From NCBI GenBank assembly GCA_964577825.1, contig CAZOBJ010000028.1, positions 1 to 32,300 on the forward strand: 32,300 nt of DNA, written 5' to 3'. The position numbers and the translations under genes are program-made. Source of the DNA: CAZOBJ01 sp964577825 (GTDB lineage Bacteria > Planctomycetota > SZUA-567 > JAFGNG01). Below, piece after piece: positions 14,472 through 21,875 of this stretch. The notes under the pieces are model-generated. The model worked only from the letters and a program-made list of their open reading frames with translations, did no database searches and was not told the DNA's origin. Position 1 is the stretch's first letter. Each line of letters opens with the position of its first letter.

Positions 14472-15902
14472 CTAGTTCTGGACAAGCACGCGAACAAAAA
14501 AGCGCGCCACCCCGTCGCGGCTGTCGACTGCGGTCACCCACAGGTCGTGCTCGCCGTTGGCCAGTTTTCGCGTGTCCACGACCATCGCGCCGGGCTCGGG
14601 CGCGTCCTCGCCCGTGTACACCTCGTCGCCGTCCACGTCGATGGTCACGCGCTTGAGCTCCAGGCCCTCGAACGCGTTCACCTCGATGTCGAGGGGCAAG
14701 TCTCCGGTGACTATCTCCAGCTCCTCCTGGGGCGAGCCCGGGGTCTTGAACAGGATCTGCGGGGTGGTCGGGTCGCCGATGGGGATAAGGGTCTGCTCCG
14801 CGCCGTACACATTGTCATGCACCCAGATGTTCCCGCCGATCGTCCGCTCTTCCTCGCCGCCGCTGGGGTCGAGCACCCAGCTTTGGCTGACCGCGCGCTC
14901 GGGGTCGGAACTCGGGAACCGGTTGTGGTGGATGTCCGCGATCTCGCGCGGCACGCCCCGGATGCGCACATCAAAGGACGGCGTACCGATGTCGGTCATG
15001 GTGTTGTGGTGGATGAGGATGCGCTCGCCCGCGACGTGGCCGGGATAGGCCTTTTCCTTGACGTACTTGTGATAGCCGTGCATGTCGAATCCGTGGGAGT
15101 GGTGCCCCGCCCCGCCCCAGATTTCGGGCGAGGCCACGCGCACGAACCGGTTGTACCGGGCCTCGTACCCGCTGTTGGGCGGCCCGGACCCGGAGACGGA
15201 GTGATGCACCCATTCGACGAGGTTGCCCTCCACGAGCGCCGTGCCCACCGAGATCCCTATGGGGTAGGCATGCACGTCATGGATGTGATTGTGATGGATG
15301 TGCACGTCCCGGCCGCTCCAGGTGACGCCCACGCCCGTGCGGCCGAAGTTCATGATCTCGCAGTTGTCGATCTCGACCTGCGGACCCACGGCCCAGATCG
15401 CCTGGCACTTGGTGCGCGGCTTCTCGGTCGCGTCCAGCTGCGCGATGTCCGCGTCCGGACCCTGGATGCGCAGGCCGGTCACGCGCGCGCTCTCGTTCGC
15501 GTGCAGGAGGTGGCTGCCCTCGGGCATGTTATGCGAGAACAGCAGCGCGCCCGGTGCGCCGTCCTCGCCTCGATTGCCCGCGAGCGTCACGCCCTGGGGA
15601 ATGCGGTAGAGCACGCCCCACTGCTCCGGCTCCAGGCCCGAGAGGTCGACGCGCTCTGCGGCCACGTACACGACGTCGCCGGCCTGGGCCTGGTTCAAGG
15701 CCGCGACGAGCTCCTCCTTGGTGCGCACCGTGTAGTCGCCCGAGGTCACGATCCGGCTGTACCCGGCCCCGCCGCCGATCGGGTCGCCGGTGGGGTTGGC
15801 CTCCGCGCCGTAGGTCTCCTCGGCCGGCTCTGCGGCCCGCGCCGCACCGCAGGCGAGACACGCGGCCACTGCGAAGCTCGGTACAAGTCGCATCCACTTC
15901 AT
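14472..15902 (-). CDS. Secreted right-handed beta-helix protein (pectate-lyase-like), copy 1
   Basis: A 476-residue exported protein: Sec signal peptide (residues 1-24, LVPSFAVAACLACG, ARAA cleavage), then a right-handed beta-helix like pectate lyases of the PL1 superfamily (VTLAGNRGEDG, NCEIMNFGRTG, HHNHIHDV, DVRIRGVPREIADIHHN) with asparagine/His-rich turns, then a C-terminal Ig-like domain from about 385 (KRVTIDVDGDEVYTG, LANGEHDLWVTAVDS). The likely role is binding or cleaving acidic or other polysaccharides outside the cell; a specific catalytic triad could not be placed. ATG 15902 follows GGGAGG. The second copy ends 34 bp upstream, so the two form an operon. Its termini are nearly identical to that copy at DNA level while the centre is diverged. 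Confidence 0.82.
   Translation of the reverse strand: MKWMRLVPSFAVAACLACGAARAAEPAEETYGAEANPTGDPIGGGAGYSRIVTSGDYTVRTKEELVAALNQAQAGDVVYVAAERVDLSGLEPEQWGVLYRIPQGVTLAGNRGEDGAPGALLFSHNMPEGSHLLHANESARVTGLRIQGPDADIAQLDATEKPRTKCQAIWAVGPQVEIDNCEIMNFGRTGVGVTWSGRDVHIHHNHIHDVHAYPIGISVGTALVEGNLVEWVHHSVSGSGPPNSGYEARYNRFVRVASPEIWGGAGHHSHGFDMHGYHKYVKEKAYPGHVAGERILIHHNTMTDIGTPSFDVRIRGVPREIADIHHNRFPSSDPERAVSQSWVLDPSGGEEERTIGGNIWVHDNVYGAEQTLIPIGDPTTPQILFKTPGSPQEELEIVTGDLPLDIEVNAFEGLELKRVTIDVDGDEVYTGEDAPEPGAMVVDTRKLANGEHDLWVTAVDSRDGVARFFVRVLVQN
14530..14688 (-). repeat. Near-identical 3' coding segment shared by the tandem beta-helix genes (copy 1)
   Basis: This segment matches 15995-16153 at a constant offset of 1465 bases. 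Bases 14530-14584 are identical over 55 positions by eye; the rest differs at scattered sites. It encodes the C-terminal Ig-like domain. Confidence 0.85.
15631..15815 (-). repeat. Near-identical 5' coding segment shared by the tandem beta-helix genes (copy 1)
   Basis: This segment matches 17105-17289 at a constant offset of 1474 bases; I count 7 mismatches over 185 positions (about 96% identity). It encodes the mature N-terminus (ETYGAEANPTGDPIGGG and following). Confidence 0.88.
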
Positions 15903-15936
15903 GATCCGCCCTCCCTGCCTCGGGACTCTCGACCGA

Positions 15937-17400
15937 CTAGTTCTGAACAAGCACCCGCACGAAGTAGCGCGCCACCCCGTCCCGGCTGTCGACCGCGGTC
16001 ACCCACAGGTCGTGCTCGCCGTTGGCCAGTTTTCGCGTGTCCACGACCACCGCGCCCGGTTCGGGCGCAACCTCGCCCGTGTAGACATCGTCGCCGTCCA
16101 CGTCGATGGTCACGCGCTTGAGCTCCAGGCCCTCGAACGGGTTCACCTCGATATGCAGGGACAACTCGCCCGTGACGACCTCCAGGTCCTCGCTCGGCGG
16201 ACCCGGCCTGTGAAACAGGACCTGCGGGGTGGTCGGGTCGCCGATGCGGATGAGCTTCTTGTCGGGGCCGTACAGGTTGCGATACACCCACAGATTGCCG
16301 ATCGGGGCCCGCTTCTCTCCTCGGCCCAGGCGCAAGACCCAGCTCTGGCTCACGGCGCGCTCCGGGTCCGGACTCGGGAACCAGTTGTGGTGGACCTCGG
16401 CCAATTCCCTGGGCACACCGCGGATGCGCACGTCGTAGGAGGGCGTCCCGATGTTCACCAGGGTGTTGTGGTGGATGTTGATCCGGTTCCCGGCGATGTG
16501 GCCTGGATAGACCTTCTTCCTCAGATACTTGGTCCAGCCGTGCATGTCGAATCCGTGCGGGTGGTGGTCCTCACCGCCCCAGGTCTCGGGGGACTTGACC
16601 AGGACCACGAGGTTGTACCGGGCCTCGTACTCGATGTCCGGGCCCCCGGACCCTGCGATCGGATGGCTGACCCACTCGATCCGGTTCGCTTCGATCAGGG
16701 TCCTGCCAGCCCCCACGAGAATCGGGTAGTCGAGCACGTCATGGAAGTGATTGTGGTGCAAGCGCACGCGATCCCCCTCCCAATTCACGTTCACGCCCGC
16801 TCGCTCGAAGTTCATGATCTCGCAGTTGTCGACCTCCACCTCGGGCCCTGCGGCCCAGATTCCCTGGCTGTAGGAGTGTCCTTTCGCCTCATAGTCCACG
16901 TCCGGGATGTCAGGGTCCGGACCCTGGATGCGCAGGCCGGTAAGGCGCACGTTCGCCTGCAGGTGCAGCAGGCGCGTGCCGTTGGACATCCGGGTCCGAT
17001 GGATCACAGGACCCGGCGCCCCGTCCCGGCCTCGGTCTCCGGCCAGGGTCACGCCCTCCGGGATCTCGAGATGCGCGCCACGCAAACCGGCTTCGGTCTT
17101 GGGTTCCAGGCCCGAGAGGTCGATGCGCTCTGCGGCCACGTACACGACCTCGCCGGCCTGGGCCTGGTTCAAGGCCGCAACGAGCTCCTCCTTGGTGCGC
17201 ACCGTGTAGTCGCCCGAGGTCACGATCCGGCTGTAGCCCACCCCGCCGCCGATCGGGTCGCCGGTGGGATTGGCCTCCGCGCCGTAGGTTTCCTGCGCCT
17301 CTGCGCCTTGCGCGGCCGGGCAGGCCTGCCACCCGGCGTACAGCCCGATCCCCAGGCACGCAGCCAGCATGCCTGCCACTCGCCTCAAACGTCCTGACAT
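15937..17400 (-). CDS. Secreted right-handed beta-helix protein (pectate-lyase-like), copy 2
   Basis: A 487-residue paralog of the adjacent gene: signal peptide within residues 1-33 (MLAACLGIGLYAGW), identical mature start ETYGAEANPTGDPIGGG, beta-helix with NCEIMNFERAG, LHHNHFHDV, INIHHNTLVNIG and DVRIRGVPRELAEVHHN, and a C-terminal Ig-like domain ending in the same ARYFVRVLVQN. It is the upstream gene of the pair with its own promoter (TTGACC-17-TACAAA) and GGGAGGA Shine-Dalgarno. The frame is open further upstream into the URO-D gene, but the signal peptide fixes the start. Tandem copies with a variable middle suggest two substrate specificities sharing the same anchor domains. Lyase activity is inferred from fold only. 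Confidence 0.82.
   Translation of the reverse strand: MSGRLRRVAGMLAACLGIGLYAGWQACPAAQGAEAQETYGAEANPTGDPIGGGVGYSRIVTSGDYTVRTKEELVAALNQAQAGEVVYVAAERIDLSGLEPKTEAGLRGAHLEIPEGVTLAGDRGRDGAPGPVIHRTRMSNGTRLLHLQANVRLTGLRIQGPDPDIPDVDYEAKGHSYSQGIWAAGPEVEVDNCEIMNFERAGVNVNWEGDRVRLHHNHFHDVLDYPILVGAGRTLIEANRIEWVSHPIAGSGGPDIEYEARYNLVVLVKSPETWGGEDHHPHGFDMHGWTKYLRKKVYPGHIAGNRINIHHNTLVNIGTPSYDVRIRGVPRELAEVHHNWFPSPDPERAVSQSWVLRLGRGEKRAPIGNLWVYRNLYGPDKKLIRIGDPTTPQVLFHRPGPPSEDLEVVTGELSLHIEVNPFEGLELKRVTIDVDGDDVYTGEVAPEPGAVVVDTRKLANGEHDLWVTAVDSRDGVARYFVRVLVQN
15995..16153 (-). repeat. Near-identical 3' coding segment (copy 2)
   Basis: Partner of 14530-14688; encodes the C-terminal Ig-like domain of the upstream beta-helix protein. 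Confidence 0.85.
17105..17289 (-). repeat. Near-identical 5' coding segment (copy 2)
   Basis: Partner of 15631-15815; encodes the mature N-terminus of the upstream beta-helix protein. Confidence 0.88.
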
Positions 17401-17449
17401 TCGAGCATCCTCCCGGTCCGAGTCACCGAAGCCCCCGGTCCATGCAATC

Positions 17450-17478
17450 TTTGTACATGCGTTTCTCGTGCCGGTCAA
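17450..17478 (-). promoter_or_regulatory. Sigma70-like promoter of the beta-helix operon
   Basis: On the minus strand TTGACC (17473-17478, 5 of 6) and TACAAA (17450-17455, 4 of 6) are 17 bases apart. The predicted start near 17443 gives a leader of about 43 bases. It separates this operon from the URO-D gene that ends at 17520. Confidence 0.6.
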
Positions 17479-17519
17479 CTCGCCGGTCCCGGGCGCGGGG
17501 TACGTTGCGCCCACGCGGG

Positions 17520-18584
17520 TCAGGTGACGCGCACGCCTTGCGCGTAGGCGTACGCGGCGCGAAGGTTCTCCAACCGCGCGTCCGCGCCGATGGTGTTGTT
17601 CGGGCAAAGGAAGAATCCGCGTCCTCCGTCGGTGGCCTCCAGGCAGCGATCGATCTCCCGATACACATCGTCCACGTTTCCAGCGGCAAGGGTGCGGGTG
17701 ACGTTCATGCCCGAGAAAAACAGCAGGCGCTCGCCGCGCACGGTGCGGCGGCGAGCGATGTCCTCGATCTTCACCCCGCACTCGCGCTGGAAGCCCTGGA
17801 ACCCCGCGATCCCCAGGGCGATGAGCCCGTCCACAATCGGGGTGATATTGCCGTCCGAGTGCCATATGACCTGGAAGTCGGCTTCGATCAGCGGTTCGAA
17901 CGCGCGCCGCGCCAGAGGGAAGTACACGCGCTCGAACAAGTCCGGCCGCACCACGGGTCCGCGCTGGTCGCACAGGTCCTGACCGGTCAACACGACCTTG
18001 CAGAAGCCTTCCTCCTCGTAGATGCGCACAAGTACCTCATTCTCCAGGCGGGCGCGCTCGGCCGCGTACTCGAACAGGCCGACCATGCGCTCCGGCCACA
18101 ACCCCAGGGCGGTGAGGTAGTTGACATCCCCGAACTGGCTCTGCCACATAAACCGGCCGTCCCGGTGCCAGCTCGCAGGCATCCATACGAACTCCGGAAG
18201 CAGGCGCCGGCACTCGCGCATATGGGAACGAACTTGCTGGTCGTAGGCCTGCGCGTCGAATTCCATGTCCGGCCGCGGCAATGCCTCGACCCAGGCGAGT
18301 ACCGCCTCAGGCGAGTCGAACCCCTTGCCCCGCTCCTCGTGCTGGCGACGCCGGTGCTCTGCATGCCCCTCGCGCGGAGGCAAGGCATTCGCGATCAGAC
18401 CGTCCACGCCCAGGGCCCGGTAGGTGCGGCGAGTGCCGCATACCTTGTCCGCCCAGAATTCCCGTTCGGTGAGACCCGAGAGCGCGAGGTGATGCTCTAG
18501 ACCCGTAATCCAACCGCCCAGCAAAGGTGGATGGTCCACGGGTTCGCGGCGGGCGGCGCGCTCGATCCGTTCCCGACCGCTCAT
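17520..18584 (-). CDS. Uroporphyrinogen decarboxylase (URO-D) family protein
   Basis: A 354-residue TIM-barrel protein of the URO-D superfamily, closer to the cobamide-dependent methyltransferase-like and uncharacterised members than to HemE. Family features are VIWHSDGNITPIVDGLIALG followed by GIAGFQGFQRECGVKIEDI, LLFFSGMNVTRTLAAG in place of the usual GN(V/I)D, and FFLCPNNTIG near the C-terminus. The His in WHSDGN and the later Cys residues could bind zinc as in methyltransferases, but this is not certain. Such proteins are expanded in planctomycete- and Hydrogenedentota-type genomes, where substrates are unknown. The ATG overlaps the TGA of the upstream glycosyltransferase-like gene by four bases (ATGA, 18581-18584), implying translational coupling. 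Confidence 0.85.
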   Translation of the reverse strand: MSGRERIERAARREPVDHPPLLGGWITGLEHHLALSGLTEREFWADKVCGTRRTYRALGVDGLIANALPPREGHAEHRRRQHEERGKGFDSPEAVLAWVEALPRPDMEFDAQAYDQQVRSHMRECRRLLPEFVWMPASWHRDGRFMWQSQFGDVNYLTALGLWPERMVGLFEYAAERARLENEVLVRIYEEEGFCKVVLTGQDLCDQRGPVVRPDLFERVYFPLARRAFEPLIEADFQVIWHSDGNITPIVDGLIALGIAGFQGFQRECGVKIEDIARRRTVRGERLLFFSGMNVTRTLAAGNVDDVYREIDRCLEATDGGRGFFLCPNNTIGADARLENLRAAYAYAQGVRVT

Positions 18585-19327
18585 GCAATCGGGCCCTCGG
18601 GGTCTGCGGAGCGCGAGCCCGTCCGCCCGCTTTGCCGGGCGTGGTAGCGCAGGCGAAGGTAGCGGCACAGGTTCCCGAGCTTGGGCTCGCCGATCAGCCC
18701 CTTGGTGGTCGGGATCAGGCCCTTGAGCTGCCCGCCCCACTTGTCCACGAGCCACGCCGCGCCCCGGTCCAGGTCCGCGGGCGGCGGATCCTTTGCGGCC
18801 ACCTCTACGGGCGCGTCCACGCACAGGGGTGTGGGCCCCTGGTCCCAGGCCTGGAGGGCCAGGTCCGCGGCATACCCCCAGTCCGACGGGCAGGCCGGGT
18901 CGAACGCCAGGCCCGCGCGGCGGTCCAGGACAAGCACATGCTCGTCCAGGGTGAGCACCGGGCCGGGCAGCGGACCCCACACGCCCTCGCCGTCTGCGTC
19001 CACGGTATGGCCGCGCATGGCCCCGTTCATGCGCACGCCCAGGACACCCGCCACGGCCCAGCCGCGCACCCAGCCCTCGAGCTGGGCGCGCACGTTCGAC
19101 CACCAGCCCTCCGGGAACCGCACCTCCTGCTTGATGCAGGCCACGGTCTCGTGCCGGGCGCGCTGTAGGCCGTGGTTCAGGGCCCGGGCCGGGGTCCACC
19201 CCAGGGCCTGGGCGTCGATGGGCAGGAACTCGGGATGCAGACCGGGATGCGCGGCCGCAAAGCTCTCGGTCATGCCGCGGTACAGGTCCGCGTTCGAGGT
19301 GAGGGTGACCACGGTCAGACCGCTCAT
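18581..19327 (-). CDS. Family 2-like glycosyltransferase (StrF-domain type)
   Basis: A 248-residue protein resembling the Glyco_tranf_2_5 / StrF-like branch of GT-A glycosyltransferases: VVTLTSNADLYRGM at the N-terminus, ALNHGLQRARHETVACIKQE in the region of the nucleotide-binding core, GVLGVRMNGAMRG, and DEHVLVLDRR then FDPACPSDWGYAADLALQA near the acceptor side. A canonical DXD is not obvious, so activity is inferred. The start at 19327 (MSGLTVV) has only weak Shine-Dalgarno support (GGAAG); a 13-residue upstream extension is possible. It overlaps the URO-D gene by 4 bp, an unusual pairing that suggests they act on one pathway or surface structure. Confidence 0.6.
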   Translation of the reverse strand: MSGLTVVTLTSNADLYRGMTESFAAAHPGLHPEFLPIDAQALGWTPARALNHGLQRARHETVACIKQEVRFPEGWWSNVRAQLEGWVRGWAVAGVLGVRMNGAMRGHTVDADGEGVWGPLPGPVLTLDEHVLVLDRRAGLAFDPACPSDWGYAADLALQAWDQGPTPLCVDAPVEVAAKDPPPADLDRGAAWLVDKWGGQLKGLIPTTKGLIGEPKLGNLCRYLRLRYHARQSGRTGSRSADPEGPIA

Positions 19328-19355
19328 GGCCGCTTCCGACCTGCTTGGGCCACGG

Positions 19356-19375
19356 GGCGGCCCCACGGGGCCGCC
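19356..19375 (-). promoter_or_regulatory. Perfect G+C hairpin before the glycosyltransferase-like gene
   Basis: GGCGGCCCC and GGGGCCGCC flank a 2-base centre, a perfect 9-bp inverted repeat. It lies 29 bases upstream of the start at 19327 and 161 bases after the stop of the agmatinase-like gene. It has no U-run; it may attenuate or separate the two transcripts. Confidence 0.4.
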
Positions 19376-19536
19376 TCAGACGGTGTCGTCCCAGTCGTTC
19401 CGCTGCGCGGCGCCGCTCCTGCGCGCGGGCATCCGGTGGTCGACCCGGGTCAAGCCCGCCGTCGCCTCTCCTTGCCGGGCTGGGACCGCTCGCCGAACTC
19501 GCGCAGCCCGCGCCGGCGTCCGCCGCCGACGGCCGG

Positions 19537-20418
19537 CTAGAGCATCTTTCCGCTGGCCACCAGGTACGCCATGATCTTGTGCGCAAGCCGCGCCGCGGCG
19601 AAGTCGCCGTTCATGTCGCCCTCGATGGGGATGAGGTCCACCACGTCGAACGCGGCCACGCGGCGGCGGGCGGTCACCTTCTTGAGCAGGCGCAAGAGCT
19701 CCCACCAGCCCAGGCCGCCCGGCTCGGGCGAGCCCACCGACGGGACCACGGACCGGTCCAGGCCCGACAGGTCCACGGACAGGTACACCGGCGTGCTCAG
19801 CTCCTGGACCAGGTCCTCGTGCCAGTCCTCGTCCGAGCGCTTGGCCAGGTCGCAGGCGAAGAAGGTCTCGATGCGGCTCTCGTCACCGAAGATGACCTCC
19901 GACTCCTCGGCGGACACGCTGCGCACGCCCACCTGCACGATCTTGCCCAGGTTCTCGCATGCGAGCGCCGCGCGCATCACCGCGTTGGAGGGCTCGATGG
20001 CCTGGCCCGGGCCTTGCTCGGGCAGGGGCCGCAGGTGCGCCCGGGAGGTCACGTGCAGGATGGTGAAGTCCTCGGCCTTCTCGGACAGGGCGCGGATGCC
20101 GCCCAGGCTCACGGCCGGTTCGCCGCCCAGGATCACGGGCACGGCGTTCGCGTCGAGCGCGGTCTCGGCCGCCTCCTGGATGGCCTCGATGCTCGTGGCC
20201 GAGCCTTCCACGGTGTGCACGGGCGCGGTCTCGGTGGGCGCGGAGGCCACCTCCTCGTCATAGGGCTCCACGTACAGGCTGGCGGTCAGGATCGCGGGCG
20301 GCGCGGCGGCCTGGCCCTTCTGTAGGTCGGCGGTCTCGTCCAGGGGCGCGGACAGGACCCAGAACTTGGCGTCCTCCTGGGAGGCCTGCCGGCCCAGGAA
20401 CAGCGGGGTCTCGCTCAT
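19537..20418 (-). CDS. Agmatinase/arginase-family protein lacking the metal ligands
   Basis: A 293-residue ureohydrolase-fold protein. The family frame is recognisable: SAPLDETADLQKGQAAAPPA at the N-terminus, VILGGEPAVSLGG for the usual GGDHS, ILHVTSRAHLRP for HxDAHxD, and YLSVDLSGLDRSVVPSVGSP for the SxDxDxxDP block, with PEPGGLGWWELL. Of the six Mn ligands of E. coli SpeB, only the first Asp of the last block (Asp216) is kept; the others are Pro101, Thr124, Arg126, His128 and Ser218 here. It is very unlikely to hydrolyse agmatine or arginine with the normal dinuclear site, so a binding or regulatory role is possible. ATG 20418 follows GGAGG ten bases upstream. It is downstream of a lipoprotein gene in the same direction. 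Confidence 0.8.
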   Translation of the reverse strand: MSETPLFLGRQASQEDAKFWVLSAPLDETADLQKGQAAAPPAILTASLYVEPYDEEVASAPTETAPVHTVEGSATSIEAIQEAAETALDANAVPVILGGEPAVSLGGIRALSEKAEDFTILHVTSRAHLRPLPEQGPGQAIEPSNAVMRAALACENLGKIVQVGVRSVSAEESEVIFGDESRIETFFACDLAKRSDEDWHEDLVQELSTPVYLSVDLSGLDRSVVPSVGSPEPGGLGWWELLRLLKKVTARRRVAAFDVVDLIPIEGDMNGDFAAARLAHKIMAYLVASGKML

Positions 20419-20633
20419 CGGGGATCGTCCTCCACGGTTCGTCGACGCAGGGCTGCCGGGTCTGTTACACAAGACAGGGGCGGACCCTGGTACGCCCCTG
20501 CCCGGCGGCCGGGGCCTGGGAAGACGATAGACGCGCTGTCCTTGTCTCCCGGCCGCGCCCAGGATAGGCCAAGGGCCACATGTGCGCAAGGGACAAAAGG
20601 GTTGGACGGGCGAAATTTCCGCGCGCAGGCGGC

Positions 20634-21128
20634 TCAGCGCCGGGCCAAGAGCTCCCGGCCCGGGCCCTCCGGGCGGTAGACGCGCGCGCGCACCTGGATA
20701 AGCTGGCCCCGGTCGTCGATGAATACGCTGCACCGCTCCGGGCCCTTGGACCACACGGTGCGCAGCCACCCGATATCGTCTTCCTCCGCGGCCTTGGTCC
20801 ATCCGGCCAGGGGCATCTGCCGCTCGTAGAAGGCCGCGGTCCTGCGGTAGGTCCACGCGCCCTCGTACAGAAAGTCGCCGGTGCGCAGGTTCACGGACCG
20901 GTAGCTCTGGCTCTCGGGCCAGCGCAGGGCGAAGTTCATGGGCACGGGCACGTCGGCGAACTGCACATTGCGCTGGATGTTGATGTCCGTGGGCTCCTCG
21001 GCCGGGTTGAAGGGCATCCGGTTGCCGAAGGGCAGCCCCAGGACCCAGAACAACTGCGCGCATCCGCTCAGGAACACGCAACCGGCCCCGAGCAGGGCCA
21101 GAGTCGAATAGGCTCGCATCCTACGCAT
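20634..21128 (-). CDS. Putative lipoprotein, conserved-hypothetical type
   Basis: A 164-residue exported protein with a lipoprotein signal: positively charged MRRMR, hydrophobic core, and lipobox LSGC with Cys23 as the acylation site. The mature part contains VPVPMNFALRWPESQSYRS and WTYRRTAAFYERQMPLAGWT, resembling small planctomycete lipoproteins that are annotated as hypothetical. No catalytic motif is seen. The ATG at 21128 is preceded by AGGAGACC. It lies between the OsmC-family gene (237 bp upstream) and the agmatinase-like gene (215 bp downstream), all in one direction; the spacing argues for separate transcripts. Confidence 0.75.
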   Translation of the reverse strand: MRRMRAYSTLALLGAGCVFLSGCAQLFWVLGLPFGNRMPFNPAEEPTDINIQRNVQFADVPVPMNFALRWPESQSYRSVNLRTGDFLYEGAWTYRRTAAFYERQMPLAGWTKAAEEDDIGWLRTVWSKGPERCSVFIDDRGQLIQVRARVYRPEGPGRELLARR

Positions 21129-21365
21129 GCGCCGGTCTCCTGATTGCGCCGGACCGCGTCCGGCCGTATGACGAGACGTCCCATCGATCGTTACGTATCC
21201 CCGCGCGCGCCGGCGCGTGCGCGCACCGGCGCCCGGGTCCTGTGTTCATATCGTCTACGCCCGGGGCCGGGCCGCAAGCTTTTTTCCGATAGATCCCGGC
21301 CCCCGAATCCGCCCCCCCGCGCGCGGCCCAAGCGGAACCGCGCGCCGGGCGCCCGCGCCTGGGCC

Positions 21366-21767
21366 CTACGCGCCGGCCACGGACGTGGACACGTCGAACT
21401 GCGGCGGGGTCTCCAGGTGCTTTTTCACCGCGCACAGCTCGGCCGAGCGCACCACCGCGTGGCGGTACTTGTCCGGGAACTCGGGCGGCAACTGGATGTC
21501 GAGCGTGATTCGGTCGATCAGCCCGGAGTCTGCATTGCGCTCCATGTCCTGCACGATGCGGATCTTGTCCGTGGGGATGCCCCGCTTCTGGCACAGGGAC
21601 AGCACGTAGATGCCCACGCACGTGCCGATGGACGCGAGGAACAAGTGAAACGGCGCGGGCGCGGACGCGTCGCCGCCATTCTTCTTCGACTGGTCCGTGC
21701 GGATGGCGAATCCGTGGTACCGGGCGTCGACCCGCTTGCCGCCCGGGAACGTGATCTCCATAGGCAT
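21366..21767 (-). CDS. OsmC/Ohr family protein
   Basis: A 133-residue OsmC-fold protein of the YhfA-like branch. Two redox cysteines are in the expected places: Cys50 in LASIGTCVGIYVLSLC and Cys112 in VVRSAELCAVKKHLETPP. The preceding PAPFHLFLASIG helix is typical. Members reduce organic hydroperoxides or act as thiol-dependent redox proteins in the cytoplasm; this branch is less studied. The ATG at 21767 follows GAGGAGACC. It lies 108 bp after the R-M gene stop in the same direction. Confidence 0.88.
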   Translation of the reverse strand: MPMEITFPGGKRVDARYHGFAIRTDQSKKNGGDASAPAPFHLFLASIGTCVGIYVLSLCQKRGIPTDKIRIVQDMERNADSGLIDRITLDIQLPPEFPDKYRHAVVRSAELCAVKKHLETPPQFDVSTSVAGA

Positions 21768-21875
21768 GTGCTCGGTCTCCTCTGTCTTCTGGTCGGGCCT
21801 GGGGTTCCCGGCCTAGCCTAGTCTTGTCCCTTCACCGCCATGCGCTTTCAGTCCGGTCGGCGCGCCCCGGGAAGT

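Noticed and set aside
21260..21285. Hairpin CCCGG/CCGGG followed by six T, terminator-like on the plus strand
   Set aside because: There is no plus-strand gene upstream; the local genes run on the minus strand, where the A-run precedes the hairpin.
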